A stretch of DNA of 64,000 bases from JALYNX01 sp035292685. Its GTDB lineage: Bacteria > Actinomycetota > Acidimicrobiia > Spongiisociales > ZC4RG35. This document shows, one piece after another, positions 1 to 8,622 of the stretch. The position numbers and the translations under genes are program-made. The stretch's first letter is position 1. Every line of letters starts with the position of its first letter. The notes beneath the pieces are model-generated. The model saw only the letters and a program-made list of their open reading frames with translations. It had not been told where the DNA came from and ran no database searches. The stretch covers positions 23,055 to 87,054 of the forward strand of contig DATDPP010000072.1 in NCBI GenBank assembly GCA_035292685.1, read 5' to 3'.

Positions 1-658
1 GGGAGACGGCACATGGGTGGAGTCCACGAGCGGAGGGCTCCTTCTCCTGCTCAGGCCCCGGCTCGCCGACTTCATCCTGAAGATGAAACGAGGCGCTCAG
101 GTGGTCTATCCCAAGGACCTGGGCCCGATCCTGGTGTACGCCGACGTGGCGCCGGGGATGACGGTGCTGGAAGCCGGCACCGGCTCGGGAGCCCTCACTC
201 TGGGCCTCACCCGGGCGGTGGGGCCCGAAGGTCGGGTGGTGAGCGTGGAGGTGCGTGACGATCACGCGGCACACGCTCGTCGGACCATGGAGCAGTGGTT
301 CGGGGAGGTTCCGGCCAATCTCGAGCTCGTGGTCGGCGAAGTCTCCGAGCATGTGGGTCGAGTTCAGCCAGACCGGATCATCCTCGACCTCCCGGAGCCC
401 TGGCACACGATGGAGGCCGCCGCCGAGCAGCAGCCTCCGGGTGGGGTGTTCTCAGCTTTTCTGCCCACCGTTCCCCAGGTGCAGACCCTGGTGGAGCGGG
501 CGACTCTGACCGGGCGGTTCGCCGAGATCGAGGTGAAAGAGTTCTTGTTTCGCGATTGGAATGTCGCAGGAAGGTCGGTGCGCCCCGAGCATTCGATGAT
601 CGGGCACACCGGCTTTCTGACTTTCATGAGAAGGATCGAGCCGGCTCCGGTGACGTGA
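1..658 (+). CDS. trmI: tRNA (adenine-58-N1)-methyltransferase TrmI, 5' truncated
   Basis: SAM-dependent enzyme that makes m1A58 in the T-loop of tRNA. The reading frame is open from base 2, and residues before the first GTG (17) already match the family (a T-S-G-G-type strand leading into LRPRLADFILKMKRGAQ), so the gene starts outside the window. The SAM-binding glycine motif EAGTGSGALT and the catalytic-loop motif LDLPEPW are visible. It lies about 100 bases upstream of the proteasome ATPase, the same neighbourhood as in Mycobacterium, where this gene precedes mpa. The C-terminus is intact. Identity is firm; only the N-terminal domain is missing. Confidence 0.93.
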   Translation, partial: GDGTWVESTSGGLLLLLRPRLADFILKMKRGAQVVYPKDLGPILVYADVAPGMTVLEAGTGSGALTLGLTRAVGPEGRVVSVEVRDDHAAHARRTMEQWFGEVPANLELVVGEVSEHVGRVQPDRIILDLPEPWHTMEAAAEQQPPGGVFSAFLPTVPQVQTLVERATLTGRFAEIEVKEFLFRDWNVAGRSVRPEHSMIGHTGFLTFMRRIEPAPVT

Positions 659-757
659 GTGTTCATGACCCACTTCAGGGATGCCTCCCGGAACCCGAAA
701 AAGTAAAGAGAGCTATTCGTATACTGCCCGGAGGGCGACCAAGTCAGGAGGAAGCCA

Positions 758-2485
758 GTGGACGAAGCAGGTAGGCCGGACGACGCCACTCAGCTGCGAG
801 CGGTCGTCGCCGCGCTCGAGGAGGAGCTCGCCAGCCTGCGCCGCCGTCTTCGCGACACACCGGGGCGCTTGGAGGACCTGGAAACGGAGCTCCACCGCAC
901 CCGCGACCGCCTCGACCGCGCCACCTCCCAGAACGACAAACTGGCCGCCGTCCTCGAAGAGGCGCGTGAGCAACTGGGGGTGCTCCGTGAGGAGGTCGAA
1001 AAACTCACTGCCCCCCCGAACAACTTTGGGACCGTACTCAAGGTCAACGACGACGGGACGATCGACGTCCTCACCGGCAGCCGGAAGCTACGGGTGTCGG
1101 CCCAGCCGAATGTCGAAGTCAAGAAGCTCCAGGTCGGCCAGGAGGTTCTCCTCAACGAGGCGTTCAACATCATCGACATCCGCCATTTCGAGCCTGCCGG
1201 AGAGGTGCTCAGGGTCCGGGAGCCGATGACGGACGGGCGGGTCGTGGTCCTCGCCCACGCCGACGAAGAGAGGGTCCTGACCCGCTCCGAGACGATGTCC
1301 GATGTCAAACTCAGAGCTGGCGACTACGTCCGGATCGACACCAAGACCGGTTTGATCCTCGAAAAGATGGAGCGTCCCGAGGTCGAAGAACTCGTACTCG
1401 AAGAGGTTCCCGACATCACCTATGAGGACGTGGGTGGCCTTGCCGACCAGATCGAGCAGATTCGAGACACCGTCGAACTGCCATATATGCACCGCGACCT
1501 CTTTCGCGAGTACCAGTTGGAACCGCCCAAGGGAATCCTGCTCTACGGGCCACCCGGTTGTGGCAAGACCCTTATCGCCAAGGCGGTGGCCAACAGCCTC
1601 GCCAAGAAGGTCTCCGAGCGGACCGGCAATCCCGATGTCCGCTCCTATTTCCTCAACATCAAGGGTCCCGAGTTGCTGAACAAATGGGTCGGCGAGACCG
1701 AGCGTCAGATCCGGCTCATCTTCCAACGGGCCAAGGAGAGGTCCGACGAAGGGGTACCGGTCATCGTCTTCTTCGATGAGATGGACTCCCTGTTCCGAAC
1801 CAGGGGCACCGGGATCAGCTCCGACGTGGAATCGACCATCGTGCCCCAGCTTCTCTCAGAGCTCGATGGTGTGGAGGCGCTCAAGAACGTGGTCGTGATC
1901 GGGGCCTCGAACCGCGAGGACCTGATCGATCCCGCCATCCTGCGGCCGGGACGGCTCGATGTGAAGATCAAGATCCACCGCCCCGACACCGTTGCTGCAC
2001 GTGAGATCTTCCGGATCTATCTGAGCGACCAGATGCCGCTCGACCAGGAGGCCCTGGCTAAGGCGAAAGGCGACCGGGTTGCCCTGATCCAGTCGATGAT
2101 CACTGCAACCGTGGATGCCATGTACAGCGAATCTGACGAGAACCGGTTCCTCGAGGTGACTTATGCCTCGGGTGATCGCGAGATCTTGTTCTTCAAGGAC
2201 TTCGCCTCGGGGGCGATGATCGAAAACATCGTCCGCCGCGCCAAGAAAGACGCCATCAAGCGCCAAATCGCGGGTAGCCCTCCCGGCGTCCGTGAAGAAG
2301 ACTTGATTTCTGCGATCAAGCAGGAGTTCAAGGAGCATGAGGACTTGCCCAACACCACCAATCCCGACGACTGGGCCCGGGTCTCGGGTAAGAAAGGCGA
2401 GCGAATCATCTACGTGCGCACTCTGGTGGGCGGTGATGAGGAGAGCCGAATGATCGAGAAGGTCTCCCCGGGTCAATACCTCTGA
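758..2485 (+). CDS. arc: Proteasome-associated AAA ATPase ARC/Mpa
   Basis: Hexameric unfoldase that binds pupylated substrates through an N-terminal coiled coil and threads them into the 20S proteasome. The 575-residue protein has a coiled coil at about 12-85, an OB-fold region at about 88-200, a Walker A GPPGCGKT at 264-271, a Walker B ending D340-E341, and arginine-finger region LRPGR near 395-399. It ends in GQYL, the penultimate-Tyr tail that docks into the proteasome alpha ring in Mycobacterium. The GTG start has an AGGAGGAA ribosome site at 746-753. Its TGA overlaps the dop ATG by one base, so the two are translationally coupled. Confidence 0.97.
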   Translation: MDEAGRPDDATQLRAVVAALEEELASLRRRLRDTPGRLEDLETELHRTRDRLDRATSQNDKLAAVLEEAREQLGVLREEVEKLTAPPNNFGTVLKVNDDGTIDVLTGSRKLRVSAQPNVEVKKLQVGQEVLLNEAFNIIDIRHFEPAGEVLRVREPMTDGRVVVLAHADEERVLTRSETMSDVKLRAGDYVRIDTKTGLILEKMERPEVEELVLEEVPDITYEDVGGLADQIEQIRDTVELPYMHRDLFREYQLEPPKGILLYGPPGCGKTLIAKAVANSLAKKVSERTGNPDVRSYFLNIKGPELLNKWVGETERQIRLIFQRAKERSDEGVPVIVFFDEMDSLFRTRGTGISSDVESTIVPQLLSELDGVEALKNVVVIGASNREDLIDPAILRPGRLDVKIKIHRPDTVAAREIFRIYLSDQMPLDQEALAKAKGDRVALIQSMITATVDAMYSESDENRFLEVTYASGDREILFFKDFASGAMIENIVRRAKKDAIKRQIAGSPPGVREEDLISAIKQEFKEHEDLPNTTNPDDWARVSGKKGERIIYVRTLVGGDEESRMIEKVSPGQYL

Positions 2486-3954
2486 TGGCCATCCACAAAG
2501 TGCTTGGTACGGAGACCGAGTACGGCATCGTGGTCAGAGGTGACGTCGGCTTCAACCCGGCTGTCGCTTCCTCGCTCGTCGTCAACAGCTATCCGGGGGC
2601 GCGGGTCAAGATCCAGTGGTCCTACGAGGAAGAGTCGCCAGGGCGGGACGCTCGGGGGTTCGGACACGACTCTTTCGGTGTGGTCGACCCCGAGGGTGCG
2701 GTGGTCAACTCCGTCCTGGCCAACGGGGCACGGCTCTATGTGGACCACGCCCACCCCGAGTACTCGTCTCCTGAGTCCTACGACCCGCTCGAGGCCGCTC
2801 TCTACGACAAGGCGGGGGAGGGGGTGATGCAGGCGGCAGCCGCTGCGGCCACCAACGTGTCAGGCAAAAAGGTTTCCCTCTACAAGAACAACTCCGATGG
2901 CAAGGGAAACTCATACGGCGCCCACGAGAACTACCTGCTCTCCCGGGAGACGCCATTCGGGGAGGTGATCCGCTACGCAACCACCTTCCTGGTGAGCCGT
3001 CAGATCTTCACCGGGGCTGGAAAGGTCGGCTCGGAGAACGACCGCCCAGCTGTCGACTTCCAGATCACCCAGCGGGCTGACTTCTTCGAGGAAGAGGTCG
3101 GGTTGGAGACCACCTTGAAGCGCCCCATCATCAACACTCGCGACGAGCCGCACGGCGATCCCTCCAAGTACCGCCGTCTGCACGTGATCATTGGCGACGC
3201 CAATCTCTCCGAAGTCCAGAACTTTCTCAAGATGGGCACCACTGCGTTGATGCTCGCTGCGCTCGAGGATGGCGCCCTCCCCGACCCGCTCGACCTGTTC
3301 GACCCGGTCGAGGCGTGTTGGAGGGTGAGCCACGACACTGGTCTGGGACGCCCCCTCGAGCTCGACGGCGGCGGCACGGCCACTGCCCTCGAGTTGCAGG
3401 GCCGGTACCTGGAATGGCTCTCGAAGTACGTCGAGAAGGAACTGGATGAGCCGGTGTGGAACATGGTCATCACGGAGTGGGCGCGGGTCCTGGAGGCCCT
3501 GGACGAGGATGTCATGCGTCTTTCCGACACCCTGGACTGGGTTGCCAAGAAGCGACTTCTCGAGGGCTATGTCGAGCGTGACGGCCTCGAATGGTCCCAC
3601 GCCAAACTGCGGGCATTCGACCTCCAGTATCACGATGTCGACCCCGAGCGTGGCCTGTACAACCGGCTTGCTTCCCGGGGCGCGATGCGGAGACTCTTCT
3701 CCGACACCCAGATCGACGAGGCTCGGGTCAATCCGCCCACTCGGACCCGTGCCTACTTCCGGGGTCGCTGTGTCAACGAGTTCTCCGACGCCCTGGTCGC
3801 CGCCAACTGGGACTCCCTGGTCTTTGACGTCGGCGAGTCCCATCTCAAGCGGGTTCCTATGATGGAGCCGTTGCGGGGAGACGCCGAATTGGTCGGCGCC
3901 ATCCTCGACGAAGCCGAAGACGCGGCCGATCTTCTACGCCGCCTAGGAGGATGA
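2485..3954 (+). CDS. dop: Depupylase/Pup deamidase Dop
   Basis: Member of the carboxylate-amine ligase-like fold shared with PafA; it hydrolyses the isopeptide bond between Pup and substrate lysine and, where Pup ends in Gln, deamidates it. The N-terminal TETEYGI carries the catalytic-site glutamates. The stretch after residue 32 (YPGARVKIQWSYEEESPG) corresponds to the Dop-specific loop that PafA lacks, which separates this 489-residue protein from the PafA paralogue at 5657. It sits between arc and pup with a one-base overlap upstream and seven bases downstream. Because Pup here already ends in Glu, depupylation should be its main role. Confidence 0.96.
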   Translation: MAIHKVLGTETEYGIVVRGDVGFNPAVASSLVVNSYPGARVKIQWSYEEESPGRDARGFGHDSFGVVDPEGAVVNSVLANGARLYVDHAHPEYSSPESYDPLEAALYDKAGEGVMQAAAAAATNVSGKKVSLYKNNSDGKGNSYGAHENYLLSRETPFGEVIRYATTFLVSRQIFTGAGKVGSENDRPAVDFQITQRADFFEEEVGLETTLKRPIINTRDEPHGDPSKYRRLHVIIGDANLSEVQNFLKMGTTALMLAALEDGALPDPLDLFDPVEACWRVSHDTGLGRPLELDGGGTATALELQGRYLEWLSKYVEKELDEPVWNMVITEWARVLEALDEDVMRLSDTLDWVAKKRLLEGYVERDGLEWSHAKLRAFDLQYHDVDPERGLYNRLASRGAMRRLFSDTQIDEARVNPPTRTRAYFRGRCVNEFSDALVAANWDSLVFDVGESHLKRVPMMEPLRGDAELVGAILDEAEDAADLLRRLGG

Positions 3955-3961
3955 TCGAGAG

Positions 3962-4156
3962 ATGTCTGACCGGGAACAGTCACAATCCAAGGACCGGGGT
4001 CGGGACGAAGGCGAAGAGAAAGCGGAGACCAGCGGCAAGGTCGAGAGCGAAGCCGACCTGGAGGCTCTCGACGATCTGCTCGACGAGATCGACGAGGTGT
4101 TGGAGGAGAACGCCGAGGAGTTCGTCAAGAACTACGTCCAGAAGGGCGGCGAGTGA
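3962..4156 (+). CDS. pup: Prokaryotic ubiquitin-like protein Pup
   Basis: Small, highly charged, intrinsically disordered modifier of 64 residues. The central part (about 31-55, ADLEALDDLLDEIDEVLEEN) is the helix-forming segment that pairs with the ARC coiled coil, and the end is VQKGGE. The terminal Glu is the mature ligatable form, so no Gln deamidation is required. An AGGAGG ribosome site overlaps the end of dop (3946-3951). The stop overlaps the GTG of prcB (GTGA), coupling modifier and protease synthesis. Confidence 0.97.
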   Translation: MSDREQSQSKDRGRDEGEEKAETSGKVESEADLEALDDLLDEIDEVLEENAEEFVKNYVQKGGE

Positions 4157-4947
4157 CGGATCATCCGCAGGGGCCTCTTCCCATGAATGCGCCCGCGCCC
4201 GGAGCCAGCTTCACAGACCTCCTCCACTCGCTCGGGGCGCGACCCACCTGGGTTGCACAGCCGGGTGACAAAGCCCCCTCGGCTCCCGAGGGAACGACTG
4301 TGCTCGCCTTGAGATACAACAACGGCGTGGTCATGGCTGGTGACCGAAGGGCCACCGAGGGCAATCTGGTCGCCCACCGCCGGATACGCAAGGTGTACCC
4401 GACCGACCGCTACTCGGCGGTGGCCATCGCCGGGACCGCCGGGGTCGCCATCGAGATGGTCAAACTGTTTCAGGTCGAGCTGGAGCACTACGAGAAGATC
4501 GAAGGAGTGAGGCTGTCGCTGGAAGGAAAGGCGTCGTTCCTGGCCCGTCTGGTGCGGGGCCAACTTCCGCTCGCCATCCAGGGCCTGGGCGTGGTGCCGT
4601 TGTTCGCCGGCTTCGACGAGCGTGAAGGAAGAGGAAGGCTCTACAGCTACGACGTGGTCGGCGGTCGATATGAGGAGACCGACTTTGGGAGCACCGGCTC
4701 GGGAGCCCGTCTCGCCAAGTCGTATCTCCGCACCACGTACCGCGAGGATCTGACCGCCGAGGATGCTGCCGATCTCGCGGTCAAGGCACTGGTGGCCGCC
4801 TCGCAGGATGACACTGCCACCGGCGGGCCCGACCTGTTGCGTGGAATCTTCCCCAATGTGGTCCACATCGACAGTGATGGCGTGCGCGAACTGGGGGACG
4901 ACGTCGTAGGCCCTCTGGCCGAGCAGGCTGTGGAGTCCATCCTGTGA
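4153..4947 (+). CDS. prcB: Proteasome beta subunit PrcB
   Basis: Catalytic subunit of the 20S core. The 264-residue precursor has a propeptide of about 47 residues; the sequence G47-T48-T49-V places the nucleophile threonine of the mature enzyme at 48. The GDRRAT segment and GxGS-type strand (GSTGSGARLAKSYL) are typical beta-subunit signatures. It starts at a GTG overlapping pup and ends overlapping prcA (GTGA), which favours balanced production of both rings. Length is slightly less than the Mycobacterium protein, with no sign of damage. Confidence 0.96.
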   Translation: MTDHPQGPLPMNAPAPGASFTDLLHSLGARPTWVAQPGDKAPSAPEGTTVLALRYNNGVVMAGDRRATEGNLVAHRRIRKVYPTDRYSAVAIAGTAGVAIEMVKLFQVELEHYEKIEGVRLSLEGKASFLARLVRGQLPLAIQGLGVVPLFAGFDEREGRGRLYSYDVVGGRYEETDFGSTGSGARLAKSYLRTTYREDLTAEDAADLAVKALVAASQDDTATGGPDLLRGIFPNVVHIDSDGVRELGDDVVGPLAEQAVESIL

Positions 4948-5612
4948 CCATCCCCTTCTATGTGGCCCCCGAGCAACTGGTCAGGGACAAGGCCGAGTTT
5001 GCCCGCAAAGGGATAGCCCGGGGCCGGTCGATCCTTGGCCTCGATTATGCCGGCGGAGTTCTTCTCCTCGGCGAGAACCCTTCGACGGCCCTTCACAAGA
5101 TCAGCGAGGTCTACGACCGGATCGCCTTTGCCGGGGTTGGCAGGTACAACGAATTCGAGACCCTCCGCAAGGCCGGGATCAGACAGGCCGATCTGATGGG
5201 GTATCTCTACTCCCGGGATGATGTGACCGCGATGGGGCTAGCCACCGCATTCTCCCAGACGCTGGGCGTCATCTTCATCCGCGATCCAAAGCCGTTCGAA
5301 GTCGAAGTTCTCATCGCCGAGGTCAGCGAGGACGGGTCGGAACATCGACTCTTTCGGGTCACTTATGACGGGACCCTGTTTGACGAGAGGAATTTCGTGG
5401 CCATCGGAGGCAAATCGGAGCAACTCACTGCGGCACTGGGCGAGCTCTGGAGAGAAGGTTTGACATTGAAGGAGGCCTTCGATGTTGGTGCCGAGGTGTT
5501 TCGCCGGGCCGAAGGCCGGGAAAGTGAAGGGTGGGAGATGGCGGTGCTCGACGCCACCATGAGTCCGAGGACGTTCCGCAGGCTCGATCCATCCGAGTTC
5601 ACTGCCTCCTGA
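4944..5612 (+). CDS. prcA: Proteasome alpha subunit PrcA
   Basis: Forms the outer gating rings of the 20S proteasome and receives the ARC tail. The N-terminus (TIPFYVAPEQLVRDKAEFAR) and the RKGIARGRSI helix match PrcA. At 222 residues it is shorter than the Mycobacterium protein (about 248), because the acidic C-terminal tail is missing. It starts at a GTG within the prcB stop. A 44-base gap then separates it from pafA, which has its own promoter-like element. Confidence 0.95.
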   Translation: MTIPFYVAPEQLVRDKAEFARKGIARGRSILGLDYAGGVLLLGENPSTALHKISEVYDRIAFAGVGRYNEFETLRKAGIRQADLMGYLYSRDDVTAMGLATAFSQTLGVIFIRDPKPFEVEVLIAEVSEDGSEHRLFRVTYDGTLFDERNFVAIGGKSEQLTAALGELWREGLTLKEAFDVGAEVFRRAEGRESEGWEMAVLDATMSPRTFRRLDPSEFTAS

Positions 5613-5644
5613 GATTCATTCGCGCCACATCGGCCGGCGCGGTT

Positions 5645-5656
5645 TAGCCTGCTCTA
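5645..5656 (+). promoter_or_regulatory. Leaderless-type -10 element before pafA
   Basis: TAGCCT at 5645-5650 is six bases from the GTG of pafA, with no ribosome-binding sequence between. This is the spacing expected if transcription starts at the first base of the start codon. It suggests that pafA can be transcribed separately from prcBA. Confidence 0.55.
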
Positions 5657-7012
5657 GTGGATCGTCGAATCTTCGGACTGGAGAACGAGTACGGGGTGAC
5701 CTGCACCCTGCGGGGGCAGAGGCGTCTCAGCCCCGACGAAGTCGCCCGGTATCTCTTCCGCCGGGTGGTTTCCTGGGGCCGTTCGTCCAACGTCTTCCTG
5801 GAGAACGGTGCCCGGCTCTACCTCGATGTGGGATCGCACCCCGAGTTCGCTACCCCGGAGTGTGACACCATCGAAGATGTCGTAGCTCATGACAAAGCGG
5901 GGGAGCGGATCCTGGAAGGTCTGGTCCGGGGGGCGGAGGAACGTCTCGAAGAGGAGGGCATCCGCGGTCAGATCTTCGTGTTCAAGAACAACACCGACAG
6001 TGCGGGCAACTCCTACGGGTGTCACGAGAACTATCTGGTCAGCCGTCACAAGGATTTTCATCGCACCGTCGATGTCCTCATCCCGTTTCTGGTCACCAGG
6101 CAGATCTTTCTCGGCGCCGGCAAGCTGACCCAGACCCCCCGTGGCACGTCGTTCTCGATTGCCCAGCGGTCCGACCACATTTGGGAAGGCGTCTCATCGG
6201 CCACCACCAGGTCTCGACCGATCATCAACACACGGGACGAGCCGCATGCGGACGCAGAGCGGTATCGCCGTCTCCACGTCATCGCCGGGGACTCCAACAT
6301 GTCCGAGTACGCCACCTACGTCAAGGTGGGGACAATGGTCGCCCTGCTTCAGATGATCGAGAGGGACGTGGTGTTCAGGGACCTAACCCTGGAGAACCCG
6401 ATCCGCGCCATCAGGGAGGTTGCCCACGACGCGACATGCCGGCGCAAGATACGTCTCGCAAACGGCCGCGAGCTGTCGGCGCTCGATATCCAGTGGGAGT
6501 ATCTCGATCGGGCGATGCGGTTTGCGAGAAGCCCTGGATTCCCGCCTCAGGTCCAGACCGCGATCGATCGATGGGAGCATCTGCTCACCGGGCTGGAGAA
6601 GGACCCGATGACCCTCGACCGCGAGGTGGACTGGGTCATCAAGAACCGGATGCTCGAGCGATACGCCGATCGAAGGGGTTTGACCATGTCTGACCCAAGG
6701 ATGTCGATGATGGATCTCAGCTATCACGACGTCGATCGAGCCCGGGGTCTCTACTACCTGTTGGAGTCCAAAGGGATGGTGGACCGGGTTGTCACTGACG
6801 AGCAGGTGGCGACCGCGGTGCGTCAACCCCCACAGACGACCAGGGCCCGGCTGCGGGGTGCGTTCATCAAGGCGGCCAAAGCTCAGAAGCGAGACTTCAC
6901 AGTTGATTGGGTCCATCTCAAGCTCAACGACCAGGCGCAACGCACGGTGATGTGCAAGGACCCGTTCAAGGCCTATGACGAGCGGGTGGAGAAGCTGATA
7001 GAGAGTCTGTGA
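5657..7012 (+). CDS. pafA: Pup-protein ligase PafA
   Basis: ATP-dependent ligase that phosphorylates the C-terminal Glu of Pup and joins it to lysines of target proteins. The 451-residue protein starts DRRIFGLENEYGVT, with the Mg/ATP-binding ENE(Y)G motif, and carries the proposed catalytic Asp at 57 (LYLDVGSHPEF). The long Dop loop is absent. Start GTG 5657 is supported by both homology and the leaderless -10. In Mycobacterium pafB and pafC follow directly; here a 686-base insertion with repeats and a reverse-strand nuclease gene lies between. Confidence 0.96.
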   Translation: MDRRIFGLENEYGVTCTLRGQRRLSPDEVARYLFRRVVSWGRSSNVFLENGARLYLDVGSHPEFATPECDTIEDVVAHDKAGERILEGLVRGAEERLEEEGIRGQIFVFKNNTDSAGNSYGCHENYLVSRHKDFHRTVDVLIPFLVTRQIFLGAGKLTQTPRGTSFSIAQRSDHIWEGVSSATTRSRPIINTRDEPHADAERYRRLHVIAGDSNMSEYATYVKVGTMVALLQMIERDVVFRDLTLENPIRAIREVAHDATCRRKIRLANGRELSALDIQWEYLDRAMRFARSPGFPPQVQTAIDRWEHLLTGLEKDPMTLDREVDWVIKNRMLERYADRRGLTMSDPRMSMMDLSYHDVDRARGLYYLLESKGMVDRVVTDEQVATAVRQPPQTTRARLRGAFIKAAKAQKRDFTVDWVHLKLNDQAQRTVMCKDPFKAYDERVEKLIESL

Positions 7013-7014
7013 CG

Positions 7015-7143
7015 GGGGCTTGCCCCCCTCCCGGCTTCGCCGGCTCTCCCCCCAACGCTCACTTCGTTCGCTGGGGGGAGAAATGTTTCCTCCCCCAGGA
7101 GCGGAGCGACGTTGGGGGAGGTGGCCCGGAGGGCCGGAGGGGG
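7015..7143 (+). repeat. MITE-like palindromic repeat, copy A
   Basis: About 125 bases with three layers of inverted repeats. GGGGGC-TT-GCCCCC lies at the left edge; a hairpin TCTCCCCCCA/TGGGGGGAGA spans 7045-7081; a second hairpin CCTCCCCCA/TGGGGGAGG spans 7089-7121. The outer ends also pair (GCCCCCCTCCCGGC near 7022 with GCCGGAGGGGGC near 7132). Copy B at 7552 is nearly identical and in the same orientation, and half a copy occurs at 18754. It begins directly after the pafA stop and could also act as a transcription terminator. Confidence 0.85.
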
Positions 7144-7182
7144 CTACTCGGGCGGTTCGCCGTGAAGACGCATGTACTCGAT

Positions 7183-7497
7183 TCAGCCCTCGATGGTGCC
7201 GATGACCTCGCGCAAATTCTGGGCAACCCGCTTGTTGGTGAAGCGGAGGACGGCGAACCCTTGCTCGATGAAGTAGTTGGTGCGCATCGATTCGTCACGA
7301 AACTCATGTGAGGTGTCTTCGACCTCAATAACGAGTCGGGGGTCCAATGACGCGAAATCGGCTATCCAGAAGCCGATCGGCACCTGGCGCCGAAAACGGG
7401 CACCGGCTGAGCGACCCTTGAGCCCGGACCACAAGCGAGCCTCGCTGATGGTCATTCTCCGTCGAAGCTCCTTGGCCCGCTTCCCAGCTGACGACAC
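7183..7497 (-). CDS. DUF559 endonuclease-domain protein
   Basis: Small protein of 104 residues with the restriction-endonuclease-like fold related to very-short-patch-repair enzymes. Visible features are an N-terminal RAKELRRRMTISEARLWSGL, then FRRQVPIGFWIADFAS, the core strand LVIEVEDTSH and a C-terminal FAVLRFTNKRV. The acidic strand plus His are the likely catalytic elements. The frame is open further upstream to 7695, but that part only translates repeat B, so the GTG at 7497 is chosen. The gene is antisense to its neighbours and is bracketed by repeat copies A and B. Its biological role is not established for this family. Confidence 0.75.
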   Translation of the reverse strand: MSSAGKRAKELRRRMTISEARLWSGLKGRSAGARFRRQVPIGFWIADFASLDPRLVIEVEDTSHEFRDESMRTNYFIEQGFAVLRFTNKRVAQNLREVIGTIEG

Positions 7498-7551
7498 GTG
7501 AGCCGGTCTCCCCACGGAGTCGTGACTACCAAGCTCGACGCGTGGCTGGTA

Positions 7552-7667
7552 GCCCCCCTCTCGGCTTCGCCGGCTCTCCCCCCAACGCTCACTCCGTTCG
7601 CTGGGGGGAGAAAAGTTTCCTCCCCCAGGAGCGAAGCGACGTTGGGGGGAGGTGGCCCGGAGGGGGC
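7552..7667 (+). repeat. MITE-like palindromic repeat, copy B
   Basis: Second copy, 116 bases, with the same two hairpins as copy A and outer ends GCCCCCCTCTCGGC and CCCGGAGGGGGC. It differs from A by a few substitutions and a shorter right end. Similarity to the partial copy at 18754 extends leftward over the CGCGTGGC flank, which copy A lacks. It lies 31 bases before pafB, so it also forms part of the pafB upstream region. Confidence 0.85.
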
Positions 7668-7686
7668 AACTCTGACGCGGGACGAC

Positions 7687-7698
7687 CAGAATCACCCC
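7687..7698 (+). promoter_or_regulatory. Possible leaderless -10 before pafB
   Basis: CAGAAT at 7687-7692 is six bases from the pafB ATG with no Shine-Dalgarno sequence. It matches the -10 pattern only partly (C in place of the first T). If real, pafBC is transcribed from just beyond repeat copy B. Confidence 0.3.
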
Positions 7699-8622
7699 AT
7701 GCAGAACGTCATCGAGCGGGTGATCAATCTATTGATCTATCTCCTCGAGTCACCGGTGCCGGTCACAGCCGAAAAGGTGCGTTTCACGGTGGCTGGATAC
7801 GGGGACCAGACCGACGATGCCTTCCACCGCATGTTCGAGCGGGACAAGGAAGTGCTGAGAAGGTTGGGCATCCCTCTGGAACGCCAGGCACTCGACGCTT
7901 TCGAGGTCGACTTCGGCTACCGGGTGGACCCCGAGAAGTACGCGCTGCCCGACCCCGGCCTCAGCGAGGAGGAGCGGTTCGCCCTCTCGGTAGCAGCGCG
8001 GATGGTCCGTCTGGGCGGAGGCAACGCCGGTCTGGAGGGCCTGCACAAGCTGGGTGGCGTCGAGCGCGGGGCTGGTCTGGAGCCCTTGGGCGCCGACCTG
8101 GGCGCCGAGTCGGAGATGTTGGGCGACTTGTTTCGGGCGGTGACCGAGCGCCGAACGATCAGGTTCAATTACAGGGACGAGGGGCGAAGTCTCAAACCGT
8201 ACGGTTTGGCTCACCGCCGCGGTCACTGGTACCTGGCCGGTGACGGGGGCCAGGGGATACGGGTCTTCCGGGTCGACCGCATGGCGGACCTCGAAATCGG
8301 AGATGAGCCCGGTTCCTTCAGCCGCCCACCGCTCTTCGATATCAGGGCCACCATGATCTCCCATCCCTGGGATCTCGGCTCTGAACCCACCCTCGTCGCC
8401 AAAGTGAGGTTCGATCCCGAGGTGGCATGGTGGGCAGCTCGAACCCTCGGCGTCGACGCCGTCGATGGCGAGCCACTCGAAGTCGAGTTGCCGGTGTCGA
8501 ACGAGGACGCGTTTGTGGGTTGGATCCTCAGTTTCGGCGCATCGGCCGAGGTGCTCTCCCCGGGGTCGATGCGGGCCGAGATCCGGTCCCGAGTGCAGGC
8601 TGCGGTGAAGGGGGTCGCATGA
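7699..8622 (+). CDS. pafB: WYL-domain transcription regulator PafB
   Basis: One half of the PafBC regulator, which activates DNA-damage genes independently of LexA in mycobacteria. The 307-residue protein has an N-terminal winged-helix region (MQNVIERVINLLIYLLE) and a WYL domain near 150-225 with YGLAHRRGHWYLAGD and RVFRVDRM. The frame is open upstream to 7498, but that segment translates repeat B and is rejected. Its stop overlaps the ATG of pafC (ATGA). Confidence 0.93.
   Translation: MQNVIERVINLLIYLLESPVPVTAEKVRFTVAGYGDQTDDAFHRMFERDKEVLRRLGIPLERQALDAFEVDFGYRVDPEKYALPDPGLSEEERFALSVAARMVRLGGGNAGLEGLHKLGGVERGAGLEPLGADLGAESEMLGDLFRAVTERRTIRFNYRDEGRSLKPYGLAHRRGHWYLAGDGGQGIRVFRVDRMADLEIGDEPGSFSRPPLFDIRATMISHPWDLGSEPTLVAKVRFDPEVAWWAARTLGVDAVDGEPLEVELPVSNEDAFVGWILSFGASAEVLSPGSMRAEIRSRVQAAVKGVA

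Noticed and set aside
7498..7698. N-terminal extension of pafB, and the matching extension of the DUF559 ORF to 7695
   Set aside because: Both merely translate repeat copy B; family homology begins at the internal starts used here.
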